Assembly (NCBI RefSeq): GCF_004310335.1
Contig: NZ_SIRS01000006.1
Span: forward strand, 222,297 to 286,296
Origin: Hyunsoonleella pacifica
GTDB taxonomy: Bacteria > Bacteroidota > Bacteroidia > Flavobacteriales > Flavobacteriaceae
Length of the DNA: 64,000 nucleotides
Reading direction: 5' to 3'
The notes beneath the pieces were generated by a model. The model was not told where the DNA came from, did no database searches, and saw only the letters and a list, made by a program, of their open reading frames with translations. Made by a program: the position numbers and the translations under genes. Positions 41,682 through 51,017 of this stretch are shown in pieces (the stretch's first letter is position 1; each line of letters starts with the position of its first letter).

Positions 41682-42760
41682 TAAAGCTACTTTATATAGC
41701 TACTAATTTAAATACCTCAGGAGGTGTTGCAAGGGTACTTGCTGTAAAATTAAATTATTTAGTAGAAGAATACCCTTATGAAATACATATTTTAAATACT
41801 CATGGGGGTTCAGATAATTTATTTTTTGATTTTAATAGAAAAATCAAAATACATGAATTGATAAGAGAAAGAAATAAAATAAAGGATTTTATTAGTTATA
41901 AAGGAAAACTAAACAAAAAAATAAAGGTTATTAACCCAGATATAATTATTAATTGTGATAATGGGTTAAAAGGCGCTTTATTACCACTTTTATTAAAAGA
42001 TAATGAGAGTCCTTTAATTTATGAAAATCATAATAGTAAGAATGCCAGAGCATCATCTGTTTTAGATAATATTAAGCTTAAATTGTCGTTTTTTATTTTC
42101 TCTCTATTGTCAAGTAATTACAGGAAAGTGATAGTATATAGACTTGACAATACAAATAAAAAAACAAAGAACTATCAAGTAATTCCAAACCCTATAGGAT
42201 TTAATATTGCAGATAGTAGTAGTACTCTTAACAATAAAGTTGCTATAGCAGTAGGAAGAGTATCATACCAAAAAGGTTATGATAAATTAATGAAGATATG
42301 GGCTTTAGTTTGTAAGAAACACTCAGACTGGAACCTACATATATATGGAGAAGGAGATAATAGTGAGCTGATAAAACTTGCAAAAAAACTAGGAATAATA
42401 TCTAAAGTGCAATTTTATAAACCAGTTAAGGATATAAAGAGTGTGTATTTAGATGCTTCAATATTGTTGAATACTTCTAGATACGAACCTTTTGGGTTGG
42501 CTGTAACTGAAGCAATGGCATGTGGATTACCTGTTGTGGCTTTTGAAAATACACAAGGTCCAAAAAGCTATATAAATGATGGAGAAAATGGATTTCTAGC
42601 TCAAGGTAGTGATTACGAAGATTATGCCAATAAAGTTGGTTTGCTTATAGAAAATAAAGAGGAAAGAAGAAGAATTTCAAAATCTGCAAAAGATACTATG
42701 AAAGCATACGAACTTAACAAAATCATGAAGCAATGGCATGATGTCTTCCAGTCAATATAA
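41678..42760 (+). CDS. Glycosyltransferase family 4 (2)
   Basis: 360 residues, GT-B fold. LYIATNLNTSGGVARVLAVK at the start, VAIAVGRVSYQKGYDKLMKI in the second domain, and TSRYEPFGLAVTEAMACGLP with NGFLAQG. Co-translated with GT4 (1). Sequence divergence suggests a different sugar donor. Confidence 0.93.
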   Translation: MIKLLYIATNLNTSGGVARVLAVKLNYLVEEYPYEIHILNTHGGSDNLFFDFNRKIKIHELIRERNKIKDFISYKGKLNKKIKVINPDIIINCDNGLKGALLPLLLKDNESPLIYENHNSKNARASSVLDNIKLKLSFFIFSLLSSNYRKVIVYRLDNTNKKTKNYQVIPNPIGFNIADSSSTLNNKVAIAVGRVSYQKGYDKLMKIWALVCKKHSDWNLHIYGEGDNSELIKLAKKLGIISKVQFYKPVKDIKSVYLDASILLNTSRYEPFGLAVTEAMACGLPVVAFENTQGPKSYINDGENGFLAQGSDYEDYANKVGLLIENKEERRRISKSAKDTMKAYELNKIMKQWHDVFQSI

Positions 42761-42765
42761 TAGTA

Positions 42766-43662
42766 TTATTCTCTGTTTAAATCAGAATAGCACATATAGG
42801 ATATTTTATAAAATTGAAACAAAATAATTAATGGATTACTGCTTAATAGGTGCTTTCTCAAGATGTTTTTTAAACTTTTGTAAAATAACGAAAAAAGAAA
42901 ATTAAGTTTTATAGACTTTAGTAAGATAAATTTAGAAAGTAAATCATTTTCGTGTATTTTAATTTTACCGTTATAGTGTAAGTTTAACAGGGTGTTTACA
43001 GCAAACTCTGTTTTGTTTATGTAAGTTTCACTATCTTCTAAGCCTAAGTGATACACACTATTATCTATATGTAATACAGGAACTTTATGTAATTTTAATT
43101 GCGGGCCAAAGAAGATATCCATACCATATGAGTTTCCCACAGAATCTAATCTAAAACGGTTATATTGCTCTTTTTTAATTAATATGTTTGCTGCTGAAGT
43201 TATCTTATAGGGGGTTTTGTTACGTTCTTTAGAAGTTACCCCTTCACATTGTTTTCCATATTTCCAACGAAGTAAACTTTTTTGTTGTGGTTTTTCGTTT
43301 TTATAACTAATACCACCAAAAACAATATCATATTTAGAGGTTTGTAATGCGTTTAAATAATTACTTATAAATAAATCATCCCTTAGCTCTACATCTGCAT
43401 CGAGTAGTAATATCCAGTCATACTTAGAATAATTACAGAGGTGTTGTCTAGTTATAGCAATACCGTTATTACTTTCTGAGAATAGATAAGATGTATAACT
43501 AAGTTCATTTATAGATGAATTTATCTGAGATATGCTTGAGTTAGATTTGTCATCCAAACAAATAATTTCAAAATCTACATTAGATTTGATAGCTTGTTTG
43601 TGGATCTCACTTACGAGTTGAGTAATATCATAATTATAAACAGGAATTAAAATTGAAAGCAT
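42766..43662 (-). CDS. Glycosyltransferase family 2 (second)
   Basis: 298 residues. LSILIPVYNYDITQLVSEI, EIICLDDKSNSSI and WILLLDADVELRDDLF give the GT2 donor-binding and DxD-like sites. It follows ftsE on the minus strand with only 2 bases between, so it is transcribed from the ftsE promoter although it belongs by function to the glycan cluster. Confidence 0.9.
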   Translation of the reverse strand: MLSILIPVYNYDITQLVSEIHKQAIKSNVDFEIICLDDKSNSSISQINSSINELSYTSYLFSESNNGIAITRQHLCNYSKYDWILLLDADVELRDDLFISNYLNALQTSKYDIVFGGISYKNEKPQQKSLLRWKYGKQCEGVTSKERNKTPYKITSAANILIKKEQYNRFRLDSVGNSYGMDIFFGPQLKLHKVPVLHIDNSVYHLGLEDSETYINKTEFAVNTLLNLHYNGKIKIHENDLLSKFILLKSIKLNFLFSLFYKSLKNILRKHLLSSNPLIILFQFYKISYMCYSDLNRE

Positions 43663-43664
43663 AC

Positions 43665-44348
43665 TTATCCTTTCCTTTGTACCACCTCATAAACCTGATT
43701 CTCATCACACTTTAGTGTTTTGCTTGGGTACTTTAAAAGTAAAGCATAATCATGAGTGGCCATAAGTATGGTATTACCATTTTTATTAATGTCTTGAAGT
43801 ACTTCCATTACTTCCACGCTGGTTTGCGGGTCTAAGTTTCCAGTAGGTTCATCAGCTAAAATAAGTTCAGGGTTGTTTAGCAGAGCTCTAGCAATTGCCA
43901 CTCTTTGTTGTTCTCCACCAGAAAGCTCATGAGGAAATTTAAAGCCTTTAGTTTTCATCCCTACTTTGCTTAGGACTTCCTCAACACGAGTATTCATTTT
44001 GTCTTTATCTTTCCAGCCTGTAGCTTTTAAAACAAAAAGTAAATTGTCGTTTATAGTTCTATCAATTAATAATTTAAAATCCTGAAATACAACACCTAAT
44101 TTTCGTCTTAAAAAGGGAATATCTTTTTCTTTTAATGTTTTTAAATTATAATCAACAATGGAACCCTCTCCGTCACTTAAAGGTAAATCACCATACAATG
44201 TTTTCATAAAACTACTTTTCCCCGTGCCAGTTTTACCAATTAAGTAGACAAATTCGCCCTTACTAATTTCAACATTAACACCAGAAAGCACCAAACTTTC
44301 GCCTTGGTAAATAGAAGCATCTTTAAGTTCTAGAATGGTTTCAGACAT
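43665..44348 (-). CDS. ftsE: Cell division ATP-binding protein FtsE
   Basis: 227 residues, ABC ATPase: Walker A GKTGTGKSS near residue 38, Q-loop VVFQDFKLLIDRTINDN, signature ELSGGEQQRVAIARAL, Walker B LILADEPTGNLD, and H-loop MATHD. Length and RRKLGVVFQDF are typical of FtsE, which with FtsX drives peptidoglycan hydrolase activity at the septum. ftsX is not adjacent in this window. Confidence 0.92.
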   Translation of the reverse strand: MSETILELKDASIYQGESLVLSGVNVEISKGEFVYLIGKTGTGKSSFMKTLYGDLPLSDGEGSIVDYNLKTLKEKDIPFLRRKLGVVFQDFKLLIDRTINDNLLFVLKATGWKDKDKMNTRVEEVLSKVGMKTKGFKFPHELSGGEQQRVAIARALLNNPELILADEPTGNLDPQTSVEVMEVLQDINKNGNTILMATHDYALLLKYPSKTLKCDENQVYEVVQRKG

Positions 44349-44385
44349 AAAATAGTAATTTCAATATACAAGTTTAGTGCTTATC

Positions 44386-44408
44386 GTTTAATGGAACAAC
44401 CATTAAAC
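44386..44408. other. Perfect hairpin upstream of ftsE
   Basis: GTTTAATGG and CCATTAAAC (9 bp) around AACAA, 38 bases upstream of the ftsE ATG. On the plus strand a T-rich stretch follows, but no plus-strand gene ends here. Possible 5'-UTR structure or regulator site. Confidence 0.5.
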
Positions 44409-44553
44409 AGTTTTTCTTAATATTTATTGCTTTTAAACCGTTAGACCAGAGTCGTTTTTTAATATTTAATAAGTTAGTTTATAATTCTAGCACGATTGTT
44501 GCGTTATATGTTGTGAAAGTTTCCAAAATGAATATTTTGGTTTCCATTGAATT

Positions 44554-44576
44554 TGTCATTCTCGCAAATGTGGGAA
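44554..44576 (+). repeat. Degenerate 23-nt repeat, family 2
   Basis: TGTCATTCTCGCAAATG and GGGAA align to the GIY-YIG cassette ends. It lies between ftsE and the TPR gene. Confidence 0.6.
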
Positions 44577-44591
44577 TCACAAACCTTTGTT

Positions 44592-44599
44592 TATCTTTG
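44592..44599 (+). promoter_or_regulatory. -7 element of the TPR gene
   Basis: TATCTTTG, a match to TAnnTTTG, 29 bases before the ATG at 44629. Confidence 0.6.
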
Positions 44600-44628
44600 A
44601 ATTTCATCAAACAAAAACCAAATACTAA

Positions 44629-47600
44629 ATGAAGCTAAAGCATAGTATTTCTATACTTGTATTATGTGTTTCAATACAAGTTTTTTCACAAGCATCGGCG
44701 GTTTACACTAATAGTTTAGCAGATTATCAAAAGGCATTAAGCCTGTATAATAATCAGCAATATTTAGCAGCACAATCGTTATTTTCTAAAATAAGAAAGT
44801 CTACAGAAAAAGAAGGTGTAAAAGGCGATTGCACATATTATATAGCTAATTGTGCTGTACGATTAAATCAACAAAATGCAGATCAGTTAATCAATAATTT
44901 TGTTGAAGAATATCCTACAAGTACCAAGCGAAACACAGCGTTTGTTGATGTTGCAGATTACTATTTTACTAATGGAAAATATGCTTATGCTAGAAAATGG
45001 TATAGTAAAGTTGACGAAGCAGCATTATCGAGAAAAGAACGTCAGAAGTTTTATTTTAATAATGGTTATACAGCATTCATAACAAAACAATATAAAGATG
45101 CTAAAACCTATCTTAGTAGAGTAGAGAATTCTCCAGAATATGGTTCTCAAGCAAAATATTACATCGGGTTTATGGCCTATGAAGGCGACGATTACGATAG
45201 GGCCACTGAATATTTTGAACAAGTTGAAGATCAAGAGCGATACAAAGAAAAGTTATCTTATTATCAAGCTGATTTAAACTTTAAACTAGGGAAATTTGAA
45301 AAAGCTATTGCGTTAGCCAAAGCAAGATTAGATTCTAGCGATGAGGATGAAGTATCAGAGCTTTCAAAAATAATAGGAGAGAGTTATTTCAATCTAGAGC
45401 AATATGCTGAAGCTATTCCTTATTTGCAAGCTTATAAAGGCAAAAAAGGAAAGCGTGATAGAACAGGTAAGTGGAATAATACAGACTTTTATCAATTAGG
45501 ATATGCGCATTACAAGCAGGGCGATTATGAAAGTGCAATTTCAGAATTTAATAAGATTATTGGAGGAAATAATAATATTGCCCAAAATGCATACTATCAT
45601 TTAGGCGAGAGTTACATTAATCTTGATAAAAAACAAGAAGCGTTAAATGCGTTTAGAAATGCCTCTGAAATGGATTTCGATTTAAAAATTCAGGAGGATG
45701 CATGGCTAAATTATGCGAAGATTAGTTATGAAATAGGGAATCCATATCAGTCTGTGCCGCAAGTATTGGCAGGTTATTTAGATAAATATCCTAAAACAAA
45801 ATACAAAGAGGAGATTGAAACACTTTTGATAGATTCTTATATCACTTCAAAAAATTATGAGGAAGCACTTAATCTTTTAGAAAAGAAAAAAAGCTTTGAA
45901 AATAAAAAAGCCTACCAAAAAGTAGCATTTTATAGAGGATTAGAGTTGTATAATGAAAATCAATATTTAGAAGCTGAAAGTTTATTTGATAAGTCTCTAG
46001 GCGAATCTTTAGATGAAACATTTACTGCTAGAGCAACGTTTTGGAAAGCCGAAGCAGATTATAATTTAACTAATTATGAGGACGCTTTAGTAGGGTTTAA
46101 ACAATTTATACAACAATCTACAGGGATGGATGTGCCAGAGCAAAATAATATTGATTATAATTTAGCATACACATATTTTAAACTGAAAAACTATGATCAA
46201 GCATCAAACCATTTCAATCAATTTATTTCAAAACGAAGTGATGATAAAGTAAGATTGAATGATTCATATTTACGTTTAGGAGATGGTTATTTTGTATCTA
46301 GCAAATACAATCAAGCAATAAATGCGTATGGAAAAGCCATTAAGATGAATGAAGTAGAGTCTGACTACGCATTTTTTCAAAAGGCAATAAGTACAGGTTA
46401 CGCAGGTAATCCTTCAAAAAAGATAAAAGAACTAGAAGTGTTTGTTGGAGAATACCCAAAATCTAAATTACGAGATGATGCTTTGTATGAATTAGGAAAT
46501 TCCTATGTAAAAGCAAATCAAACCGATAAGGCTATGGCGAGGTATGACAAATTGAACTCAGAATATAGAATGAGTTCATTTGTTCCAAAATCGTTGTTGC
46601 GTCAAGGTTTAATTCATTATAATGCCAATAAAAATGAAGCAGCTTTAGGTAAATTTAAAAATGTAGCAAGTAAATATCCTGGAACTCCAGAAGCGGTACA
46701 AGCAGTATCTACAGCAAGATTAATTTATATTGATTTAGGACGTGTAGATGAATATGCAGCTTGGGTAAAGCAATTAGATTATGTTGAGGTTACTGATGCT
46801 GATTTAGATAATACGTCTTATGAAGCAGCAGAAAAACAATATTTAGAAGGCAATACAGATGCAGCAATAAAACAATTTAATAGTTATTTAAATAGTTTTC
46901 CTAACGGTATTCATAATCTGCAATCACATTTTTATTTAGGGCAACTGTATTATAAAAAGAATTTAATTGCTAATGCAGCACCGCATTATAAATTTGTGGT
47001 TGAAGCATCGCAAAGTGAGTTTACAGAAGAAGCATTATCAAGATTATCTCAATATCACTTAGAAAATAAAAGTTGGAATGAAGCAATTCCATTATTACAA
47101 CGTTTAGAGATTGAGGCTAATTTTCCTCAGAACGTGGTTTTTGCGCAATCTAATTTAATGAAAGCCAATTATCAATTAGAAGATTACGGCAATGCTGTCG
47201 CTTATGCAGAGAAGGTATTAAAAAGTTCTAAAATTGATAATAAGATTAAAAGTGATGCACATATTATTATTGCGCGTTCAGCTATAAAAACTGGCGATGA
47301 AGCTAAGGCAAAATCGGCGTATAAAAATGTACAAAAAGTAGCAACAGGCGAAACCGCAGCAGAAGCATTGTATTATAATGCTTATTTTAAAAATAAAGAT
47401 GGCAAGTTTAAGGCATCCAACATAGCAGCACAAAAATTAGCAAAAGATTATTCAGGTTACAAATATTATGGTGCTAAAGGTTTAGTGGTCATGGCACAAA
47501 ACTTTTATGCACTAAAAGACGCGTATCAAGCCACTTATATTTTAGAAAGTGTAATAGAAAATTTTAGTCAGTTTGATGATGTTGTAGAAGAGGCACAAAC

Positions 47601-47664
47601 AGAATTAAACCGAATAAAACGAGAAGAAGCAAAAACAAATTCATCAATAGCGCCGCAAGATTAA
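44629..47664 (+). CDS. Large exported TPR-repeat protein
   Basis: 1011 residues. Signal peptide KLKHSISILVLCVSIQVFSQ, then a chain of TPR and Sel1/TolA-like repeats over nearly the whole length (YQKALSLYNNQQYLAAQSLF, YAYARKWYSKVDEAALSRKE, DFYQLGYAHYKQGDYESAIS, AFYRGLELYNENQYLEAESL). TPR superhelices are scaffolds for protein complexes; this one is periplasmic. It is followed after 82 bases by an outer-membrane barrel gene, and I recall this pair as conserved near ftsE in flavobacteria, so a joint envelope function is likely (inference). Confidence 0.88.
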   Translation: MKLKHSISILVLCVSIQVFSQASAVYTNSLADYQKALSLYNNQQYLAAQSLFSKIRKSTEKEGVKGDCTYYIANCAVRLNQQNADQLINNFVEEYPTSTKRNTAFVDVADYYFTNGKYAYARKWYSKVDEAALSRKERQKFYFNNGYTAFITKQYKDAKTYLSRVENSPEYGSQAKYYIGFMAYEGDDYDRATEYFEQVEDQERYKEKLSYYQADLNFKLGKFEKAIALAKARLDSSDEDEVSELSKIIGESYFNLEQYAEAIPYLQAYKGKKGKRDRTGKWNNTDFYQLGYAHYKQGDYESAISEFNKIIGGNNNIAQNAYYHLGESYINLDKKQEALNAFRNASEMDFDLKIQEDAWLNYAKISYEIGNPYQSVPQVLAGYLDKYPKTKYKEEIETLLIDSYITSKNYEEALNLLEKKKSFENKKAYQKVAFYRGLELYNENQYLEAESLFDKSLGESLDETFTARATFWKAEADYNLTNYEDALVGFKQFIQQSTGMDVPEQNNIDYNLAYTYFKLKNYDQASNHFNQFISKRSDDKVRLNDSYLRLGDGYFVSSKYNQAINAYGKAIKMNEVESDYAFFQKAISTGYAGNPSKKIKELEVFVGEYPKSKLRDDALYELGNSYVKANQTDKAMARYDKLNSEYRMSSFVPKSLLRQGLIHYNANKNEAALGKFKNVASKYPGTPEAVQAVSTARLIYIDLGRVDEYAAWVKQLDYVEVTDADLDNTSYEAAEKQYLEGNTDAAIKQFNSYLNSFPNGIHNLQSHFYLGQLYYKKNLIANAAPHYKFVVEASQSEFTEEALSRLSQYHLENKSWNEAIPLLQRLEIEANFPQNVVFAQSNLMKANYQLEDYGNAVAYAEKVLKSSKIDNKIKSDAHIIIARSAIKTGDEAKAKSAYKNVQKVATGETAAEALYYNAYFKNKDGKFKASNIAAQKLAKDYSGYKYYGAKGLVVMAQNFYALKDAYQATYILESVIENFSQFDDVVEEAQTELNRIKREEAKTNSSIAPQD

Positions 47665-47746
47665 ATTAGTTTGGTAATCACAGTATTTAGAAATCAAAAA
47701 CTGTTAATCGTTGTTCGTTAATCAAAAGAATCAAAAATTAAATCCT

Positions 47747-49477
47747 ATGCGAAAGCAAATCAAACATATATTTTCATTATTAATCGTATTAAACATCACG
47801 TTTTCATTTGCTCAAAACAGAAAGAAAGATACCATAAATACAGGTGTTATTGATGTAGTAAAACCATATACGCCATCAATTTCTGATGCTTTTAAAGTAA
47901 AAGAAACACCATCAACAGAAGATGATAAAGCCATTCAGAAAAAAGAGATTAAATACAATATCTTTTCTTTTCCAGTAGCCTCAACATTTACACCAGCTAA
48001 AGGTAAAGCGGCAACAGTAGAAAAAGCAAAACCCGTAAAACTATTTGATAATTATGCTACTGTTGGTGTTGGTACATATACTACGTTTCTAGGGGAAGTA
48101 TATTTAAACCATGCCATAAGTAGAACCGAAAGTGTAGGGGGCTATTTTAGTCATCATTCCTCTGGAGGTGGCATAGAAGGCATACAGTTTGATGATAATT
48201 TTTCAAACACAAAACTAAACGCCAACTACTCATCTCAACTAAGAGATTTAGCGTGGACAGTAGAAGCTGGTTTCCAAAATCAAATTTACAATTGGTATGG
48301 CGTACCAACATCTCAAATTAATCAAGCCCAAACTGATGGTATAGATGTGAGACATGCTTTTACCAATGCACATTTTGGAGGCGATATTAATTTTGAAGAT
48401 ACATACATTAATTCAGGAAGTTTCTTTTTTAGACGTTTTGCAGATAATCAAGGCTCAGGAGAAAATCGTTTTGTAGCCAAAGCAACAGTTGATGTTCCTT
48501 TAAATGGAGAAGAAGTATCTACAGCTATTATTTTTGATTATTTAGGCGGCTCATTTGATAGGAGCTATACCCTAAATAACGAGTTAAAATATGGCAATTT
48601 TGTAATAGGCGTATCTCCATCCTATGAATTAAAACAAGACGATTTAACTGTAAACTTGGGTGCTACAATAAATTACTTAAACGATAGAGCATCAGGCGAC
48701 AATAAACTATACATATACCCAAATGTAACGGCAACATACAGATTAGTTAATGATGTACTGATTGCCTTTGGGGGTATAGAAGGCGGACTAATTCAAAATT
48801 CTTATTACAGTTTTGCATCAGAAAATCCATTTGTATCTCCAACGCTTTTCGTAATCCCTACAGATGAGCAATATAATGCATACGTAGGCTTAAAAGGAAA
48901 ACTATCTAGTAATATGAGTTATAGTATAAATGGTATGTATAAAGCAGATAGAAACAGAGCATTGTTTAGAAATAATGAGATTACTTTAATGGCAGATCAG
49001 CCTTATTCTTACGGAAACTCTTACGGTATTGTTTATGATGATGTAACAACCTTTGGTGTAGCAGGAGAATTAAATGTTGATGTTAACAGAAACTTTACTT
49101 TAGGTATAAAAGCAGAGTATTTTACTTATAATACAGATGACGAAGCCGAAGCGTGGAATTTACCAGATATCATGGGTTCTCTGTTTTTAGATTACCAAAT
49201 TAATAAACATTGGTTTGCAGGCGCAAATTTAATTTACACAGGCGAACGTAAAGACCAATTCTTTTTGAATGATGGAGTAACAGTAACTTCTCCGTTTACT
49301 GTAACTTTAGATAGTTTTTTCGATGCCAATGCCCATGTAGGGTATCATATAAATGATCAAATTTCGGTATTTGCTAAAGCAAACAACATTGCAAATAACG
49401 AATATCAACGTTGGCAAAATTTTCCAGTGCAGGGCATTCAGTTTTTAGCGGGAGCTACGTTTAAGTTTGATTTTTAA
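47747..49477 (+). CDS. Outer-membrane beta-barrel protein (TonB-receptor-like, no plug seen)
   Basis: About 576 residues from the ATG at 47747 (MRKQIKHIFSLLIVLNITFS, signal peptide); the frame extends upstream to a TTG that is not favoured. After an N-terminal region (VIDVVKPYTPSISDAFKVKE), residues 110-576 alternate in beta-strand fashion with aromatic girdles and end in GATFKFDF, the terminal Phe signal of BAM substrates. Often labelled TonB-dependent receptor, but I see no plug domain, so a passive barrel or assembly factor partnered with the TPR protein is more likely. Confidence 0.82.
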   Translation: MRKQIKHIFSLLIVLNITFSFAQNRKKDTINTGVIDVVKPYTPSISDAFKVKETPSTEDDKAIQKKEIKYNIFSFPVASTFTPAKGKAATVEKAKPVKLFDNYATVGVGTYTTFLGEVYLNHAISRTESVGGYFSHHSSGGGIEGIQFDDNFSNTKLNANYSSQLRDLAWTVEAGFQNQIYNWYGVPTSQINQAQTDGIDVRHAFTNAHFGGDINFEDTYINSGSFFFRRFADNQGSGENRFVAKATVDVPLNGEEVSTAIIFDYLGGSFDRSYTLNNELKYGNFVIGVSPSYELKQDDLTVNLGATINYLNDRASGDNKLYIYPNVTATYRLVNDVLIAFGGIEGGLIQNSYYSFASENPFVSPTLFVIPTDEQYNAYVGLKGKLSSNMSYSINGMYKADRNRALFRNNEITLMADQPYSYGNSYGIVYDDVTTFGVAGELNVDVNRNFTLGIKAEYFTYNTDDEAEAWNLPDIMGSLFLDYQINKHWFAGANLIYTGERKDQFFLNDGVTVTSPFTVTLDSFFDANAHVGYHINDQISVFAKANNIANNEYQRWQNFPVQGIQFLAGATFKFDF

Positions 49478-49513
49478 CACACAGTGTTACACTGAACTTG
49501 TTTCAGGGTCTCT

Positions 49514-49536
49514 TGTCATTCCTGCGAAGGCATGAA
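49514..49536 (+). repeat. 23-nt repeat, family 2
   Basis: TGTCATTCCTGCGAAGGCAT, with the GIY-YIG cassette consensus. It is preceded by CAGTGTTACACTGAACTTG, a hairpin-forming spacer also common in flavobacteria. The 299-base gap 49478-49776 holds this element, family 1 copy C and a direct repeat, but no gene. Confidence 0.7.
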
Positions 49537-49584
49537 TCTCACTAGCATAAAAGCAATTAAATAGTTATAAAATAATTTTTATTT

Positions 49585-49670
49585 GGGCGTTCCCCTTATC
49601 GGGTCAGGCTTTCGGCAGTCGCTCTCTCCTGCGTCGAGGAGCTTCAACAAATGCCTCAATCCTTAACGCA
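49585..49670 (-). repeat. Dispersed intergenic repeat, family 1, copy C
   Basis: On the minus strand it starts TGCGTTAAGGATTGAGG and ends GGGGAACGCCC, with AAGCTCCTCGACGCAGG and GAAAGCCTGACCC between, aligned block by block to copies A and B. Confidence 0.85.
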
Positions 49671-49752
49671 CTTATCAGCTAGTTGTATTTTCAAACGAGA
49701 AAATTATTTTGTTTTTGGGCGGTTCTTTTAACAGAGTCAGGGATATACGCCG

Positions 49753-49772
49753 TTATTTAATGACTTATATCC
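49753..49772 (+). repeat. Direct repeat at the 3' side of the DUF3179 gene
   Basis: TTATTTAATGACTTATATCC. A close match (one substitution, three extra T) is at 50873-50895 on the same strand, so the two enclose the DUF3179 gene. Confidence 0.55.
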
Positions 49773-49776
49773 AATA

Positions 49777-50826
49777 TTATGTACTTTTTTTCCATATTTC
49801 TGTATCAGGGTGAAATTCTTTCCACCCTAACCACCAATGCTTTTCTACAATTATTTGTTTTTTGGTTTCAGTTACAATAGCGATCAAATATTCACTTGAT
49901 TTATTGTATTCTAATGTGACGTTTTTGTGATTAAAATGGTCTTCAAAAATATGCAAGTTTTCAATTTCAGATATAGGATATGCTCTTGAAATTCCATTAT
50001 AGGTAATACCAAAAACGGTCGCCCTTGTTGGTAATCCCTTTAAATTTGTAAATCCAGGAGGTGTTATTTTTGGAGTAACAAAATTCAATGCTTTAATCAT
50101 ACGTTCTCTACTTAAATAGCCTTTTCTTGCTTCAATACAGTTAAATACAAACTCAGATTTAGGGTGTTTCTGTTTCCAAGAATTCCAATTGGTATTTTCT
50201 CCTGATAATAATTCCAACCGCTTTCCTTTAAGTTTTCCATGTATGCACTCACCAGTAGCTTGTTGCCACAAACTTTTAGTTTGGTCATCAATCATTACCA
50301 TATTTCTTCTCCAAACTGCCGAAACTTTAAAATAGAGACTAACCCCATCAATTTCAGCATTAAAAGCTAGGGCACTTCTACAAATAGCACAATAAGAGAC
50401 AACTATGTGCGACCCTAAAATTTTGTCGTTAATAATATGTCTTGGAATTACAACATCTAATGGATAGGCAACTGCAATTCCGTTTTTAACCACTCCAATA
50501 ATTTCTGTGCCTTGATTAATTTCAATGGCATCTCCAAGTTTTCTTTCAACAGTTTTAATTTCTGGAAATATGAATTTAAAATCGAAAAGAAAAGAGGCAA
50601 TTATTAATAAAAGTGACAATCCTAAAATTACAAGGATTGTTAAGTTTGTTGGATATAACCAAAGAGCCAATACGCCAAACAGTATTGAAATGCAGGAAAA
50701 CCAAATTCGTTTCACTTCATAATTTGAAAAAAACCAAAGTGATTGCTTTATCTTTCCAAATACGGCTGATTGTCTTCCAAAGGCAATTACAAAAGCAAAA
50801 AGAAAGGATAGTATGGATAGTAGCAT
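49777..50826 (-). CDS. DUF3179 membrane protein
   Basis: 349 residues. Three N-terminal hydrophobic segments (LLSILSFLFAFVIAF, WFSCISILFGVLALWLY, LTILVILGLSLLLIIASFLF), then the DUF3179 domain with GIAVAYPLDVVIPRHIIND, SYCAICRSALAF (CxxC, probable redox or metal site), SLWQQATGECIHG and RATVFGITYNGISRAYP. Enzymatic role unknown. It lies alone between repeat-rich gaps. Confidence 0.88.
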   Translation of the reverse strand: MLLSILSFLFAFVIAFGRQSAVFGKIKQSLWFFSNYEVKRIWFSCISILFGVLALWLYPTNLTILVILGLSLLLIIASFLFDFKFIFPEIKTVERKLGDAIEINQGTEIIGVVKNGIAVAYPLDVVIPRHIINDKILGSHIVVSYCAICRSALAFNAEIDGVSLYFKVSAVWRRNMVMIDDQTKSLWQQATGECIHGKLKGKRLELLSGENTNWNSWKQKHPKSEFVFNCIEARKGYLSRERMIKALNFVTPKITPPGFTNLKGLPTRATVFGITYNGISRAYPISEIENLHIFEDHFNHKNVTLEYNKSSEYLIAIVTETKKQIIVEKHWWLGWKEFHPDTEIWKKST

Positions 50827-50872
50827 TTTTCAGTCGTTTTCTAATTACTCATAGCAGTATCACGGATAAGAA

Positions 50873-50895
50873 TTATTTTTTAATGGCTTATATCC
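50873..50895 (+). repeat. Direct repeat at the 5' side of the DUF3179 gene
   Basis: Partner of the copy at 49753-49772; here the T run is three bases longer. Confidence 0.55.
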
Positions 50896-50985
50896 CATAT
50901 CCAATGAGAAACGAAATTATATTTTTTTTCTGATAAATAAAAGTTGAAATTTAGTGATAAAAAGAGTTGTACTGTTTTCTAGAGA

Positions 50986-51008
50986 TTCCTGCCTATGCAG
51001 GAATGACA
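50986..51008 (-). repeat. 23-nt palindromic repeat, family 2
   Basis: Read on the minus strand TGTCATTCCTGCATAGGCAG, the best preserved palindrome of the family (TTCCTGC/GCAGGAA). It lies 10 bases from the 3' end of the methyltransferase gene. Confidence 0.75.
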
Positions 51009-51017
51009 GAAATATTC

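Noticed and set aside
34459-43662. A complete dTDP-amino sugar pathway
   Set aside because: FdtA and FdtB are present but rmlA and rmlB (dTDP-glucose synthesis and dehydration) are not in the window, so only part of the pathway can be claimed.
44520-44545. Inverted repeat CCAAAAT/ATTTTGG ahead of the TPR gene
   Set aside because: Short and AT-rich; expected by chance in this composition and not repeated elsewhere in the window.
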